A stretch of 64,000 nucleotides of DNA from positions 1,178,001-1,242,000 of the forward strand of contig OZ242340.1 of the NCBI GenBank assembly GCA_965208525.1, written 5' to 3'. A program made the translations under genes and the position numbers. Positions 7,909-17,420 of this stretch are shown piece by piece. The notes under the pieces are model-generated. The model searched no databases. It saw only the letters and a list, made by a program, of their open reading frames with translations, and was not told the origin of the DNA. The DNA is from VXYL01 sp965208525 (lineage in GTDB: Bacteria; Pseudomonadota; Gammaproteobacteria; Pseudomonadales; Azotimanducaceae). How positions within the stretch are numbered: position 1 is the first letter of the stretch; each line of letters opens with the position of its first letter.

Positions 7909-10332
7909 TCACCGCATCGCCGCCAAACGCTGCAGCAGCGCCCAGTCGTCATATGTGGGCACGAACCTCCCATCGGTGCCCGTGCACGTGTTGCGGGCGG
8001 CGCAGGTGCTTGGGAAGTTGGTGAGGCTTAGGACATAGCCTTGGCCCGGGTCGTGCTCCATCTTTGTGAGGACGACCAGCACCACGTCGGCGTCCGGCCA
8101 GACATAGATGTGCTGACCTTCCAGGCCGTGCGCCGCCACGATGTCGATGGGCGGCTGGCGCCCCAGGTACGCTGCGTTCATCACCCACCATTGGAAGCCG
8201 TAGAACGGGCTTTGCGCCGTCAGGCTCTCGCGGACGTAGCTGGCGGAGATCAGGCGTTCACCACGCCACACGCCGCCGGCAGCGAAGAGGACGCCGAAGC
8301 GGGCGAAGTCGTCCGGGCGCATGTCGAGGCAGCAATATGTCATGGGGTTGACGCCGGTGGGGTCGAGCCACATGCCGATCGCGCTGCGGTCCACGCCGAT
8401 GGGTTCGAGGATGGTCTGCCAAAGCCAGTCGTGGGCGTTCATGCCGGTGGCGCGACGGAGAAGGGGCTCGAAGAGCTGCGAGGTGGCGTTTGAGTATTCG
8501 AACCGCGTTCCTGGTAGCCGCACGCGAGGGACGTTGAGTGCGGCACGGGTCTGGTCGGCCTGCTTGAAGAAGCTCTCCGGGTCCGAGAGTCCTGCCCGCA
8601 TCTCCAGGATGTTGCGGATGGTGATTCGCTCCCGGGCCGAGCCGTTCCATTCGTTCAGGAAGTCGCTAGCCTCCTGTTCCAGGGAGGCGATGTGGCCGCG
8701 GTCGATGGCGGTGCCGATGGCGGCGCTGTAGAGGCTCTTGGCAACGGACCAGCTCGTGCCGAGGCTGGCGATGTCATAGCCGTCGGCGTAGCGCTCGCCA
8801 ATGACTTCGCCGCCGCGGAGGAGGAGCGCGGACTGCACGGCGGCGTCAGAGTAAATGAGGTCGAGAACGCCAGCCACGGCGCAGGGCGTGACATCCTGGG
8901 TTGCCGGCACCGCTCGTGGCAGCGCCCAGTCCGGCACGCTTGGCGGCTGCACATCGAGTTCAAACGTGCTGGCGTCGGTGCTCGAGTCGGTCGTGACCGA
9001 CACGGTAGTGGTGCCGGCAAGGTGGCCCGTCAGCAGAAGGTCGTCGCCTTCGATCGTTGCCGTCGCAACGCAGGTGTCGCTCGAGAGCACATCCAGCGGC
9101 ACGCCGACGGCGATGGCGACGCGAAGCTCCTTGCCTGCCTCCACGGTCTGATCGGCGACGGCCTTGCCCGCCCCCAGCTCGCTGCCCTCCGCCTCGATGC
9201 GGGCGAGGAGGGCTTCCATGTTGAGGTAGTCCTCCGAGCCAACCTCCACCTGCACGCCGCCGCCGTGGCTGACTGTTGCGGACATCTTGTCGAGCACGAG
9301 CATGGCGTTGGCGGCACCGTCACCGTCGCCAGCCTCGAGGACGAATGCCCGCAATACGCTTAGATTGGACGCCTCGTGGTCTTGCTCGATGGAGGAGACG
9401 AACACCAGCCGGGTGGTGCCGGACTCGCCTCCGGCAACATGGCAGCGTATGCAGCGGGCTTGGACGATCTCAAGCGAGATGGTCTCGCCGAAGAGGGCTG
9501 CGGCGGAACCGTGGGAGGCGTCTGGGTCCTCTTGGTCGGTGCCGTCTGGCCCCCCTTCCTCCGAGGCTTGCAGGTTCGCCTCGATGTAATACGCGCTCGC
9601 CTCTTCTGCGGTGACATGCAGATAGTGCGGCCCGGCCTGCACATTGCGCTCGATGCGGAAGTTGGCACGGCTGCCGCCCTCGTCCGCGGTGGCGAGCATC
9701 CTGTTCGAACCGTCGCGCAGTTCGCCGGTGGTGTCGGCGGGACCGCCGGTGGCAACCGTCAGGCGCGAAGGCGCGTTCACGTCGATGCGGAACACGTCCA
9801 CATCGTCCAGCGCGCCAATTGTGCCGGCCAAGCTGACGTCCGGCGGTAGCAGCGTGGAGGTCGCAGAGGTGTTGCCGTGGTCGTCCGCCCGTTCGATGCG
9901 CACGATCACACGATAGTCGCCGGTGTCCACGTTGCTTTGCACAGCTAGGTAATGCACGCCCCCACCCAAGGTCTCGCGCAGGCGGAAGTTCATGCCGGCG
10001 CCGCTGTCGTCGTCTGTGGCGATGGTCGCGCCGGAGCCGTCGTAGAGCGTCCCCACCGTGTCGAGCCTGCCGCCGCTGCGCATGTCGAGCGTTGCTTGCG
10101 CATGCAGGTCGATACGGAACACATCGACATCCGTGGCCGAGTCGATCGTGCCGGCGACCCGCACGCCGTATTCGATCGGCGTGGACGTGAGCAATGTATC
10201 GCCGTGATCGTCGCCGGTCGCCGGCAAGCCGAGCATGGCCGCGGCGACGGGCGCGAACAAACCAGACCTCACCAAGCCATCAATCCGCCAGAGCACCGAC
10301 GGCATTCTGAACGCCCCTACACCGCGCCACAA
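7909..10332 (-). CDS. Multidomain secreted serine hydrolase (beta-lactamase fold) with PPC-like repeats and a CxxCH motif
   Basis: 807 residues. An N-terminal signal/anchor segment is followed by two tandem pre-peptidase-like beta domains (about 40-147 and 148-255; each has D-x-DVFRID and a HYL strand). Next come a region with the haem-c motif CIRCH (294-298), an Ig-like stretch (about 390-460), and a class C beta-lactamase/esterase domain. In the latter, SVAK (Ser529, Lys532) is the SxxK nucleophile motif and YSN (Tyr613-Asn615) the second motif; overall it looks like 6-aminohexanoate-dimer hydrolase-type enzymes. It would act outside the cytoplasm on an unknown ester or amide. Whether haem is really bound is not known. 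Start may be 10332 or the Met 9 codons later. The next gene upstream is an MFS transporter, same strand, 23 bp away. Confidence 0.8.
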   Translation of the reverse strand: MWRGVGAFRMPSVLWRIDGLVRSGLFAPVAAAMLGLPATGDDHGDTLLTSTPIEYGVRVAGTIDSATDVDVFRIDLHAQATLDMRSGGRLDTVGTLYDGSGATIATDDDSGAGMNFRLRETLGGGVHYLAVQSNVDTGDYRVIVRIERADDHGNTSATSTLLPPDVSLAGTIGALDDVDVFRIDVNAPSRLTVATGGPADTTGELRDGSNRMLATADEGGSRANFRIERNVQAGPHYLHVTAEEASAYYIEANLQASEEGGPDGTDQEDPDASHGSAAALFGETISLEIVQARCIRCHVAGGESGTTRLVFVSSIEQDHEASNLSVLRAFVLEAGDGDGAANAMLVLDKMSATVSHGGGVQVEVGSEDYLNMEALLARIEAEGSELGAGKAVADQTVEAGKELRVAIAVGVPLDVLSSDTCVATATIEGDDLLLTGHLAGTTTVSVTTDSSTDASTFELDVQPPSVPDWALPRAVPATQDVTPCAVAGVLDLIYSDAAVQSALLLRGGEVIGERYADGYDIASLGTSWSVAKSLYSAAIGTAIDRGHIASLEQEASDFLNEWNGSARERITIRNILEMRAGLSDPESFFKQADQTRAALNVPRVRLPGTRFEYSNATSQLFEPLLRRATGMNAHDWLWQTILEPIGVDRSAIGMWLDPTGVNPMTYCCLDMRPDDFARFGVLFAAGGVWRGERLISASYVRESLTAQSPFYGFQWWVMNAAYLGRQPPIDIVAAHGLEGQHIYVWPDADVVLVVLTKMEHDPGQGYVLSLTNFPSTCAARNTCTGTDGRFVPTYDDWALLQRLAAMR

Positions 10333-10355
10333 CGCAAGCCACGCCCCTTACGGGC

Positions 10356-11702
10356 TCAACGTTCGGCAGGTGCCGCGACCGATGCCACAACCGCTCCTTC
10401 CGGCTCCGTCCTGGAACGACCTGCGGCGAGGATCAACGGCAAGATCAGCGAGAGGAAGATGCCGGCGCTCGCGGCCGCCAGCAACAGCAGCGTCGTATCG
10501 AGCCCCCACAGATCCAGCGCACCACCCACAAGTGGCGCAGTGATGGCGAAGGCGGTGCGAAAACCGAAGCTCGCGAGCGAGTTCGCCGTGGCGCGGATTT
10601 CGCTTCCGATCCGTCGGTTCAGGGCGTCGCGCAGGATCACCAAGCCGAACCCCCGGCAAAGGAAGAAAAGCGAACTCAAGCCGATACCAGCCACCATGCC
10701 GGTGAGGCCCAAGGCGATGTAGCCCAGCACCGGACCAATGCCGATGAATGCCAGCATGGAGACGGTTCCGAGGCGGTTCTCGAGCGCTGCGGCGTAGCGC
10801 CCGGCCATCGCCGACAGCAGCGTCAAGGCACCCCAGATGTAGCCGAAGTGGGCGAGTTCCACGCCTTGGCTGCGCCAATGCGCTTGCAACAACCACACCG
10901 CATACATGGTGGTGAGCGACCAGATCGACAGCGCCAGGAAGGTCAGCCGCAGGATGCGGTTGTCGAGCACCAGCGCGCGCAGGATCAGTACGGCGTTGCG
11001 GCCGTGCGAGCGCGTGTCGAGACGCTTGCGCGGCGGCTCCACGAGGCCGAATGCGAGCAGGAACGGAAGCCAGCCGCAGATGGCTTGGGCAATGGCAATG
11101 CCGTCCATGGAAACGACCAACAGCAGCACGCTGCACAGCACCGCGGCGAGGGCCTCGGAGAGGTTGCGGGCGAAGAACAGCCGTCGCACGGCCTGCGGTG
11201 GACCGCCGGTCGGCGGGAGCGCCTGCGAACGAGGCGAAGGTCCCGTCGAAGGACGACCGTGCTGGGCCGGTTCGGTGCTGGCACCAGGGCGCTTCTGCTC
11301 GGTCTCTCTTTCCGCAAGGGCAAGTTCGGTGTCGTAGAGGAGCGCCAGGTCTGCGCCCGATATGAGGCTGAACGCGACCGCGAGGCTCGCCTCGAACGCC
11401 GCCAGGGGCCAGAACCCGTGCGCGAACACCAGCCACGTATGGCCGATGCCGAGGAACAGGCCGCCGACGATCATCGTCCCCCGACGCCCCAGCAGGTCGG
11501 CGACGTAGCCGGACGGCACCTCCAGCACGCCCACGAGCACCGCGAACCATGCCTGCAGGAGGAGCACGTCCGACAGTGCAAGTCCCCGGGACTCGAAGAA
11601 GATGACGATGACCGGCATCAGCAGCATGAACACCTGCAGGAACGACAGGCACAGGGTGCGCGGCAAATTGCGCTGCAACTGACGACGTGTTGGCGTATTC
11701 AT
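10356..11702 (-). CDS. MFS transporter
   Basis: 449-residue inner-membrane transporter with about 12 hydrophobic segments and a loop-2 signature of the major facilitator family (GYVADLLGRRGTMIVGG, near residues 65-81). The start is set at ATG 11702 (MNTPTRRQLQRN), because the longer open frame upstream runs through a perfect hairpin and lacks protein-like character. A Pro/Gly/Gln-rich linker of about 43 residues (about 132-174, containing STEPAQHGRPSTGPSPRSQ) lies in a cytoplasmic loop, an apparent in-frame insertion. The substrate is unknown. It may form an operon with the serine hydrolase 23 bp downstream. Confidence 0.85.
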   Translation of the reverse strand: MNTPTRRQLQRNLPRTLCLSFLQVFMLLMPVIVIFFESRGLALSDVLLLQAWFAVLVGVLEVPSGYVADLLGRRGTMIVGGLFLGIGHTWLVFAHGFWPLAAFEASLAVAFSLISGADLALLYDTELALAERETEQKRPGASTEPAQHGRPSTGPSPRSQALPPTGGPPQAVRRLFFARNLSEALAAVLCSVLLLVVSMDGIAIAQAICGWLPFLLAFGLVEPPRKRLDTRSHGRNAVLILRALVLDNRILRLTFLALSIWSLTTMYAVWLLQAHWRSQGVELAHFGYIWGALTLLSAMAGRYAAALENRLGTVSMLAFIGIGPVLGYIALGLTGMVAGIGLSSLFFLCRGFGLVILRDALNRRIGSEIRATANSLASFGFRTAFAITAPLVGGALDLWGLDTTLLLLAAASAGIFLSLILPLILAAGRSRTEPEGAVVASVAAPAER

Positions 11703-11761
11703 GGCGGTTGTCTTCGTTCTTGTGTTGGTCGATGGCAGGTTTTTGTTGGCCCCAAAACGAC

Positions 11762-11793
11762 GAACCCCGAAGGGCGGGTGCGCTTCGGGGTTC
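11762..11793 (-). promoter_or_regulatory. Leader hairpin upstream of MFS transporter
   Basis: Perfect 11-bp stem GAACCCCGAAG/CTTCGGGGTTC with a 10-nt GC-rich loop, 60 bp upstream of the MFS start. It could be a terminator-like attenuator or a transcription end from the other strand. No T-run is adjacent on the minus strand. The rest of 11703-12068 holds no recognisable gene. Confidence 0.45.
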
Positions 11794-12068
11794 TCGTGCG
11801 TGACAGCTTGTAGCGTGTCTATCCCCCCGAACCGGGATCCATGGCGGCACAGCCCAGCCGCCACGTTTGGCGGACATGGGTGTACTGGCTTGCGGTGCTG
11901 GGTGAGGTCATGGCGAGGTCGTTCGGGTTGGCAAGGGCGCGCACCATAGCGGCAAGAACTGGCAAGTCAAGACGGGGATGTCGGGAGGCGACGATTTTCG
12001 CGCGGGGGTTGACGAAAGGCCGGTTCGCGTCCTTTGATGGTCGCCCCGCCGCAGCGCCGGAACTCGAC

Positions 12069-12428
12069 ATGCAAGCGCCCAAAGTTGGCTACGTGAACGT
12101 CTTTGTCACCCGTTTCGACGAGGCGGTTCGGTTCTATGCCGACGTGCTCGGCCTTCCCTTGCGGATGCGGGAAGATCAGTTCGGTTATGCCTCGTTCGAC
12201 GCCGGCCCGGTGTCGATGGCGTTGGCCGAAACCGACGATGCATCACAGGTCGGCCGTCATACGGGCATTGGCCTCATGGTGGACGACATCGACGCCGCAT
12301 ACGAGCAACTCAAGGCGCGCGGTGTCGAGTTCGACATGCCGCCGACGAAGCAGCCTTGGGGCGGCACGCTGGCGCTCCTGCGCGATCCGGAAGGCAACGT
12401 GTTCTATTTGGATCCGGGGCATTCGTAG
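12069..12428 (+). CDS. VOC family protein (glyoxalase/bleomycin-resistance fold)
   Basis: 119-residue single VOC domain. Seen: the N-terminal half VGYVNVFVTRFDEAVRFYAD with the FY-x-D-x-LGLP signature, and the C-terminal half with GIGLMVDDIDAAYEQLKARG followed by LLRDPEGNVFYLDPG. These are the two beta-alpha-beta-beta-beta modules that form a metal-binding cup. ATG 12069 is chosen since the fold begins there; the open frame extends upstream but is not protein-like. The reaction is unknown, as the superfamily includes isomerases, dioxygenases and binding proteins. It stands alone between an MFS gene and a phosphatase gene. Confidence 0.85.
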   Translation: MQAPKVGYVNVFVTRFDEAVRFYADVLGLPLRMREDQFGYASFDAGPVSMALAETDDASQVGRHTGIGLMVDDIDAAYEQLKARGVEFDMPPTKQPWGGTLALLRDPEGNVFYLDPGHS

Positions 12429-12492
12429 GGACGGGTTTTTCGCAGGAGGAGCGCGTCCCGCACTTCTTGAACGTGGCTTCGGTTTAGGCCCG

Positions 12493-14154
12493 TCAGGTGC
12501 GCTGGATGACGTGGGTGTGATAGGGCATCAGCCGGTCGATCTCCACCTCCGGCTCTCCGCGCCGCCACTCGAACAGGCGCACCGTGACCTGCTGCGGATC
12601 GATGTCGAACAGCGCAAAGCCGTTCTTCTCCTGCACCTGTGCCACCTCTTGCACTTCAAGGCCGGTGGCAATCAATGGCACTGTGCCACGCGCTGCGGAA
12701 GGCCAGCCCCGGCCCGTGCCGAGCGGGCCGGCGAGGATCGCGTGAACAGGATTCGCGCCAAGATTGAGGTCCGCACTCTTGGCGACTTTGAGATGCCCGG
12801 TCGCGTGCAAGTCCCCGGAGATGACGACGCCGGCGCGGCGCTTCTGCGCTGCCAGCGCTGCGAGGAGCCGCTGATGCTGCAGGAACCAGCCGCGCTGCCA
12901 GAGGAACTTGCGACGCTTCGTGGTGAGGCCGAACGCCTCGCCGCCGGTGTTGATCTGCGCCACCGCCGTGTCGCCTTCGCCAACGTCCGCCACGTCCGGG
13001 TACCACTCGCGCCACTTGCCGGCGGACCAGCCAAACGGATGTGAAGGCACGTGGAACAGATGGCGCACGGTCTCGTCGGCGGTGCGGGCCGCAAGCCAAG
13101 CCTCGGCTTCCGGCGGAACGAGGCCGGCAACGTCGCCCTTGAGGCTCAGGAACCGGGCGCAGTCGTAGATGAGCGCCTCCACCAGATTGCCGTAGCGAAA
13201 CGTGCCGAAGCTCTCCGAGATTCCGGGTGCCCGGTCCCCTGCACTGGCACCCGACATGAGCAACGGCCGCGCGGGGTCTGGCAGGAATTCCGGCATGAAC
13301 AGTTCCCGCGTGAAGCGAGCGAAAGAAAGCTGGTAGGCATGGGGTGGCAAGGTCACGAAACGGTCGGTGGCCTCGTCGTTCTCGTAGTAGTCGTGATCGT
13401 CCGAGACGAAGTAGCTCGGCGTCGAGCGCAGCATGACGCCGTAGAGCTCGGCGAACTGCGGCTCCACGGCCTGCTTGATGACCGCTTCGTTGGCGGTTCC
13501 CTTGGCTGGCAGGCTTCTGTCCAGGCGGCCACGCTGCGCATACCAAGCCTCTGCCCGTTCGCGCACGGCTTCCCGGTCCGATTCGAGCTGCGTGCGCTGA
13601 TCCCAGTACACATGGTCGCCAATGGCGATGGCGGCATGAGGGCGGAACGAGAGCGCTCGTGCCAGCAGGCGCTGGCGCAGCGCCAGGGACAGGAACGGCT
13701 CCGGCTCAGTGTTGTAGTTCGGATACCCCCCGGCGCAGGTATAGGCCAATAGCCGCACCGACTCGGGGCTCGCGTCCGGCGCCGGATAGGTCGTGAGCGG
13801 CCACGGATCGGTGAGCGCTTCGCCGCCTTCGTCGTGCAGTTGCAGGATGTGGGTGTGATCCGGCGCGAGGTCCGCAACATCGAAGGCGAAATAGCGACCT
13901 TCCGTGTCGGTTGTTTGGGCCCGGACGCGACGCTCATCGACCCGAAGCACGGGCGGCGTGCGCGGTTGGTGGAAGGAACACTTGATGACGATGCGCTCGT
14001 GGCTGGCACCGGGAACGAGGTGCAGGAGGTCTCCCTGTCGCCAACCGTCGTCCACGTTGGCGGCGGCCGGCGCCGGACGGGCGGCGCCGAGACCGGCCAA
14101 GGCCGCCGCTGGAGCGCTTCCCTGAATGAACCTGCGTCGCGTCCAGACCGCCAT
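12493..14154 (-). CDS. PhoD-like alkaline phosphatase family protein, Tat-exported
   Basis: 553-residue metallophosphatase. The start MAVWTRRRFIQGSAPAAALAGLGAA carries a twin-arginine signal (RRRFIQ) with an Ala-rich core. Metal-ligand-like motifs of the PhoD family are present: AIGDHVYWD (about residue 177), YFVSDDHDYYEND (about 248), and SGDLHATGHL (about 448). It would be a folded, metal-loaded phosphatase or phosphodiesterase exported to the periplasm. It is encoded alone, divergent from the HpcH-type aldolase with about 80 bp between starts. Regulation by phosphate is possible but no Pho box was recognised. Confidence 0.85.
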   Translation of the reverse strand: MAVWTRRRFIQGSAPAAALAGLGAARPAPAAANVDDGWRQGDLLHLVPGASHERIVIKCSFHQPRTPPVLRVDERRVRAQTTDTEGRYFAFDVADLAPDHTHILQLHDEGGEALTDPWPLTTYPAPDASPESVRLLAYTCAGGYPNYNTEPEPFLSLALRQRLLARALSFRPHAAIAIGDHVYWDQRTQLESDREAVRERAEAWYAQRGRLDRSLPAKGTANEAVIKQAVEPQFAELYGVMLRSTPSYFVSDDHDYYENDEATDRFVTLPPHAYQLSFARFTRELFMPEFLPDPARPLLMSGASAGDRAPGISESFGTFRYGNLVEALIYDCARFLSLKGDVAGLVPPEAEAWLAARTADETVRHLFHVPSHPFGWSAGKWREWYPDVADVGEGDTAVAQINTGGEAFGLTTKRRKFLWQRGWFLQHQRLLAALAAQKRRAGVVISGDLHATGHLKVAKSADLNLGANPVHAILAGPLGTGRGWPSAARGTVPLIATGLEVQEVAQVQEKNGFALFDIDPQQVTVRLFEWRRGEPEVEIDRLMPYHTHVIQRT

Positions 14155-14236
14155 GCCAACACCTCCTGACTCGCCGACGCGTTCGTGCCTCGGTCCTTTG
14201 CGCTTATGCTAGGCGCTTTTCGTGGGGAGGAATCGG

Positions 14237-14989
14237 ATGCAGAACCCAGTCCAGGAGAAGCTGGCAGCGGGCCAGCAAGTGGTGGGCGGAACCATCGACA
14301 CGCCAGACCCCGACACCTATTGCGCCATGGCCCGCGCCGGCTTCGACTTCCTGTGGATCGAGATGCAGCACAGCCCGCTCACGTTCCAGGACGTGCAGCG
14401 CATGATCTGGGCTGGTCGCGACCTTCCCGCGGTGCCATTCATCCGCGTGCCGGACGCCACTGAGGGCGACATCCAGAAAGCCACCGACGTCGGTGCCCTC
14501 GGCATCATCGTGCCGATGGTGGTGGAGGTGGAGAAGATCAAGGCGGCGGCGAAGTTCATGCGCTATCCGCCCGACGGCGTGCGCAGCCTCGGGGGCGGGC
14601 AATACGGTGCCCTCTACGGCGGCAGCTACCGCGCCGAGGCCAACGACAACCTCATGCTGGTAGCGATGATCGAGTCGCCCGGAGGCGTCGAGAACGCGGA
14701 CGAGATTGCGGGCGTGCCGGGCGTGGACGTGGTGTTCTCCGCCGCAACGGACCTGCACAGCTTCTCCGGCCACAGCCAAGGCGACGCTGCCTACGAGGCC
14801 ATGATCGACCGCATCAAGGACGCGACGCTGGGCGCCGGCCGCAAGCTCGGCGGGCCGCTGCAATGGCGCAGTCGCGAGAACTTCAGCTTCTTCCAGGCAC
14901 CGACGGCACCGGCGATGATTTCCCGCGGCGCCCGGGAATACCTGAAGACTGAGGAAACCGTGGCCCCCATCGAAGGTACGGAGCGGTAG
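14237..14989 (+). CDS. HpcH/HpaI aldolase/citrate lyase family protein
   Basis: 250-residue class II pyruvate-type aldolase with a TIM barrel. Typical blocks are seen: GFDFLWIEMQHSPLT, PFIRVPDATEGDIQKATDVG, GALGIIVPMV, MIESPGGVENADEIAGVPGVD. The Glu/Asp ligands for the divalent metal lie in these blocks. The expected reaction is reversible retro-aldol cleavage of a 2-keto-4-hydroxy acid to pyruvate and an aldehyde; the exact substrate is unknown. ATG 14237 is preferred to GTG 14222 because GGGAGG sits six bases before it. Just downstream lies a dense repeat cluster. Confidence 0.88.
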   Translation: MQNPVQEKLAAGQQVVGGTIDTPDPDTYCAMARAGFDFLWIEMQHSPLTFQDVQRMIWAGRDLPAVPFIRVPDATEGDIQKATDVGALGIIVPMVVEVEKIKAAAKFMRYPPDGVRSLGGGQYGALYGGSYRAEANDNLMLVAMIESPGGVENADEIAGVPGVDVVFSAATDLHSFSGHSQGDAAYEAMIDRIKDATLGAGRKLGGPLQWRSRENFSFFQAPTAPAMISRGAREYLKTEETVAPIEGTER

Positions 14990-15030
14990 CGGCAGGGGGC
15001 TGCCGGCGACGTTGCGGCGCCCGGACCTTT

Positions 15031-15301
15031 GGAGGGAGGGCGTCTCGCCCTCCCTACGCGCCGCGAGGCGCGCGTCTGTTTGTGGTGACAGGTATCGCGC
15101 AACCATGGAACGTGCGCCTTGCGGCGCACCAGCAGCCTGTCGGACTTGGCGGCGACGCACCGGGCCGCCGGACAGGGCGACGCATGCGTCGCCCCTACAG
15201 GAAGGTGTCGGTCATGTCCCGGGCCGTAGGGGCGACGCACGCGTCGCCCTTCTTCGGGTGGCCTTCCTCATGCGCCAGGGAGGGCGAGACGCCCTCCCTC
15301 C
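15031..15301. repeat. Composite dispersed repeat cluster
   Basis: A family A palindrome (GGAGGGAGGGCGTCTCGCCC at 15031) and an inverted copy (ending 15301) bracket other short palindromes, GGGCGACGCATGCGTCGCCC at about 15175 and a variant GGGCGACGCACGCGTCGCCC at about 15230. Much of the block is open in the same frame as the following binding-protein gene, so it may be translated. Confidence 0.75.
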
Positions 15302-17250
15302 GAGGGACCATCGTCAGGACAAGACAATGCGTATGCCAGCTCGCTTGCGCCTTCTTCCTCGCCGTCGATCCAAGCGGCGCGCACGCAGCTTCAACTCCTT
15401 GCGTTGATCCGGATTATCGCCACGGCATCTCCTACGTCGAACCGCTGCACTACGGCCCCGAGTTTCGCCACTTCGACTATGCCAATCCCGATGCCCCCAA
15501 GGGTGGGCGCATTCGCTTGCCGCAGATGGGCACGTTCGACAACTTCAACGCCATCGTGGAGGCCGGCCGCATGGCCGCCGGCTATGGCGCCATGGGAAGC
15601 CTCGTCTATGACACGATGCTCGAAGACACCATCGACGAGCCCGCCAGCGCCTATGTGCGGCTCGCCGACGGCGTGGCGGTGGAGCGAGACTATCGTTGGG
15701 TGGCGTTTCGCCTGCGCGCCGGTGCCCGCTGGCACGATGGCCGTCCGATCACGACAGAGGACGTCGCCTTCACCTTCGACGCCATTCGCGAGCATGGCTC
15801 GGTGGCGCTCAGAACTGCATTGGCAGACCTCGATCGGATCGAGACGTTTGGCGAGCGCGAGCTCTGCTTCGTCACCCGCGCGGACGCCGAACCGAATCCG
15901 ATCCTGCCGTTCCAATACGGTCGCATCGCCATCCTGCCCAAGCACTACTGGCAGGAGCCCTCAGCGCGGGGGAGCGCGAGGGGCCTCCCCTCGAAGAGAG
16001 AGCCCGCCGAAGGCCGCGACGTCACCAAGACCACCACCGTGCCACCACCCGGCAGTGGCCCATACCGCCTGGCGCGCAGTGATTTCGGGCGTACGCTGAC
16101 CTACGAACGGGTGGCTGACTATTGGGGCCGCGACCTGCCGGTGACTCGCGGCCGCTACAACTTCGATGTCGTCAAGTTCGACTACTTCCGGGACGAAAAC
16201 GTACAGCTCGAAGCGCACAAGGCCGATGTGGTGGACGTGCGCGAGGAGTCGATTTCCAAGAACTGGGCCACGCAGTACGACTTTCCAGCCGTGCGAGACG
16301 GGCTCTTCCGGGCGGAACTGCGCTACGTGACGCGGGTTTGGGGGCTTTGGTGGCCGACCTTCTGGAACCTCGACCGCCCACGCTTTCGCGACATTCGCGT
16401 GCGCGAGGCGCTCTGGCTCCTGCGCGACTTCAACTACATCAACCGCTCGTACTTCTACAGCTTCTACGACCACGGCGTGAGCTTCTTTCAGAACTCGGCG
16501 ATGGCGCACGAGGGCCTGCCCTCGGAGAAGGAACTGGCGCTCCTCGAACCGTGGCGCGACCAACTGCCGCCGAGGGTGTTCACGGCGCCGTTCCGACAGC
16601 CGGAGGCCAGCGGCTATGGAGTCAATCGCGACAATATTCGTCGCGCACTCGCGCTCTTCGACGCCGCTGGCTGGGCACCGGTGGACGGCGTGATGCGGAA
16701 CAAGGAAACCGGCGAAGCGTTCCGCATCGACTTCATCTTCGTCTCGCCTTTCGGGGTGCGTTCGGCCATGCCCTTCCTCGCCCAGTTGAAGCGCTTCGGC
16801 ATCGCCACCACGGCGAGGGCACCGGAAGTGTCCAACTGGCTCTATCGCAGCCGCACGGGGGCCTTCGACGGCAACGGCACCAACTACGTGCCGAGCCAGA
16901 TGCCAGGTCTGCAGCTTCGCACCCGCTTCGGTAGTGCCGCCGCGCACGTGGACTACGGCCAGAACTGGCCCGGCATCCAGAGCCCCGCCATCGACGCCCT
17001 CATCGAGGCGGTGGTGCGGGCCCGCACGGCAGAAGACCTGTACGCGGCAACGCGCGCGCTGGACCGTGTGTTGCTCTGGAGCTTCTATTTCATCCCCGGC
17101 CCATCGGCACCGGGCATGAGACTCGCGTTCTGGGACCGCTACGGCGAGGTGCCGGCCCAGAACCTGTCGCGGATCCCCTACATCGATGCATGGTGGTGGG
17201 ATGAGGAGAAGGCGGCGCGGGTCGAGGCGGGCATCGCAGCATTGGAGTAG
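15214..17250 (+). CDS. Extracellular solute-binding protein, family 5 (YejA-like)
   Basis: Peptide/oligopeptide ABC-type periplasmic binding protein. Seen: HGISYVEPLHYGPEFRHFDY, YANPDAPKGGRIRL, WHDGRPITTEDVAFTFDAI and GSGPYRL, all YejA-like. The mature part begins near base 15393 after a probable signal core (ACAFFLA...GAHAA). The start is a problem: between the ATG at 15214, which lies inside repeat DNA, and the mature domain there is no in-frame ATG, GTG or TTG. An ATG at 15327 is out of frame and stops at 15405, so either the repeat supplies a long N-terminal extension or one base was lost or gained. An 18-20 residue insertion follows HYW (bases about 15955-16015). No permease genes are adjacent. 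Confidence 0.8.
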   Translation: MSRAVGATHASPFFGWPSSCAREGETPSLRGTIVRTRQCVCQLACAFFLAVDPSGAHAASTPCVDPDYRHGISYVEPLHYGPEFRHFDYANPDAPKGGRIRLPQMGTFDNFNAIVEAGRMAAGYGAMGSLVYDTMLEDTIDEPASAYVRLADGVAVERDYRWVAFRLRAGARWHDGRPITTEDVAFTFDAIREHGSVALRTALADLDRIETFGERELCFVTRADAEPNPILPFQYGRIAILPKHYWQEPSARGSARGLPSKREPAEGRDVTKTTTVPPPGSGPYRLARSDFGRTLTYERVADYWGRDLPVTRGRYNFDVVKFDYFRDENVQLEAHKADVVDVREESISKNWATQYDFPAVRDGLFRAELRYVTRVWGLWWPTFWNLDRPRFRDIRVREALWLLRDFNYINRSYFYSFYDHGVSFFQNSAMAHEGLPSEKELALLEPWRDQLPPRVFTAPFRQPEASGYGVNRDNIRRALALFDAAGWAPVDGVMRNKETGEAFRIDFIFVSPFGVRSAMPFLAQLKRFGIATTARAPEVSNWLYRSRTGAFDGNGTNYVPSQMPGLQLRTRFGSAAAHVDYGQNWPGIQSPAIDALIEAVVRARTAEDLYAATRALDRVLLWSFYFIPGPSAPGMRLAFWDRYGEVPAQNLSRIPYIDAWWWDEEKAARVEAGIAALE

Positions 17251-17316
17251 CTCCCCCGCATTTGGTGGACGTTGGGGCCGCCGAGGCCGCCGAGTCGACA
17301 GGCTCGAGGGCCTTCG

Positions 17317-17341
17317 GAGGGAAGGCATCCTGGCTTCCCTG
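17317..17341. repeat. Dispersed repeat A variant
   Basis: GGAGGGAAGGCATCCTGGCTTCCCT, the AAGGCA...GCCTTCC sub-type, about 65 bp after the binding-protein stop. It matches the sub-type at 35409 and 32577. Confidence 0.65.
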
Positions 17342-17420
17342 CGCGCCCTCTGGCGCGCTGACCGCTACTTGCAAAAAGGAAGCGCCTATCGGCGCTAGGG
17401 GCGCGCCCTGAAGGGCGCGT

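Noticed and set aside
10348..11877. 509-codon frame overlapping the MFS gene
   Set aside because: Out-of-frame shadow with Arg/Pro-rich composition and no membrane segments.
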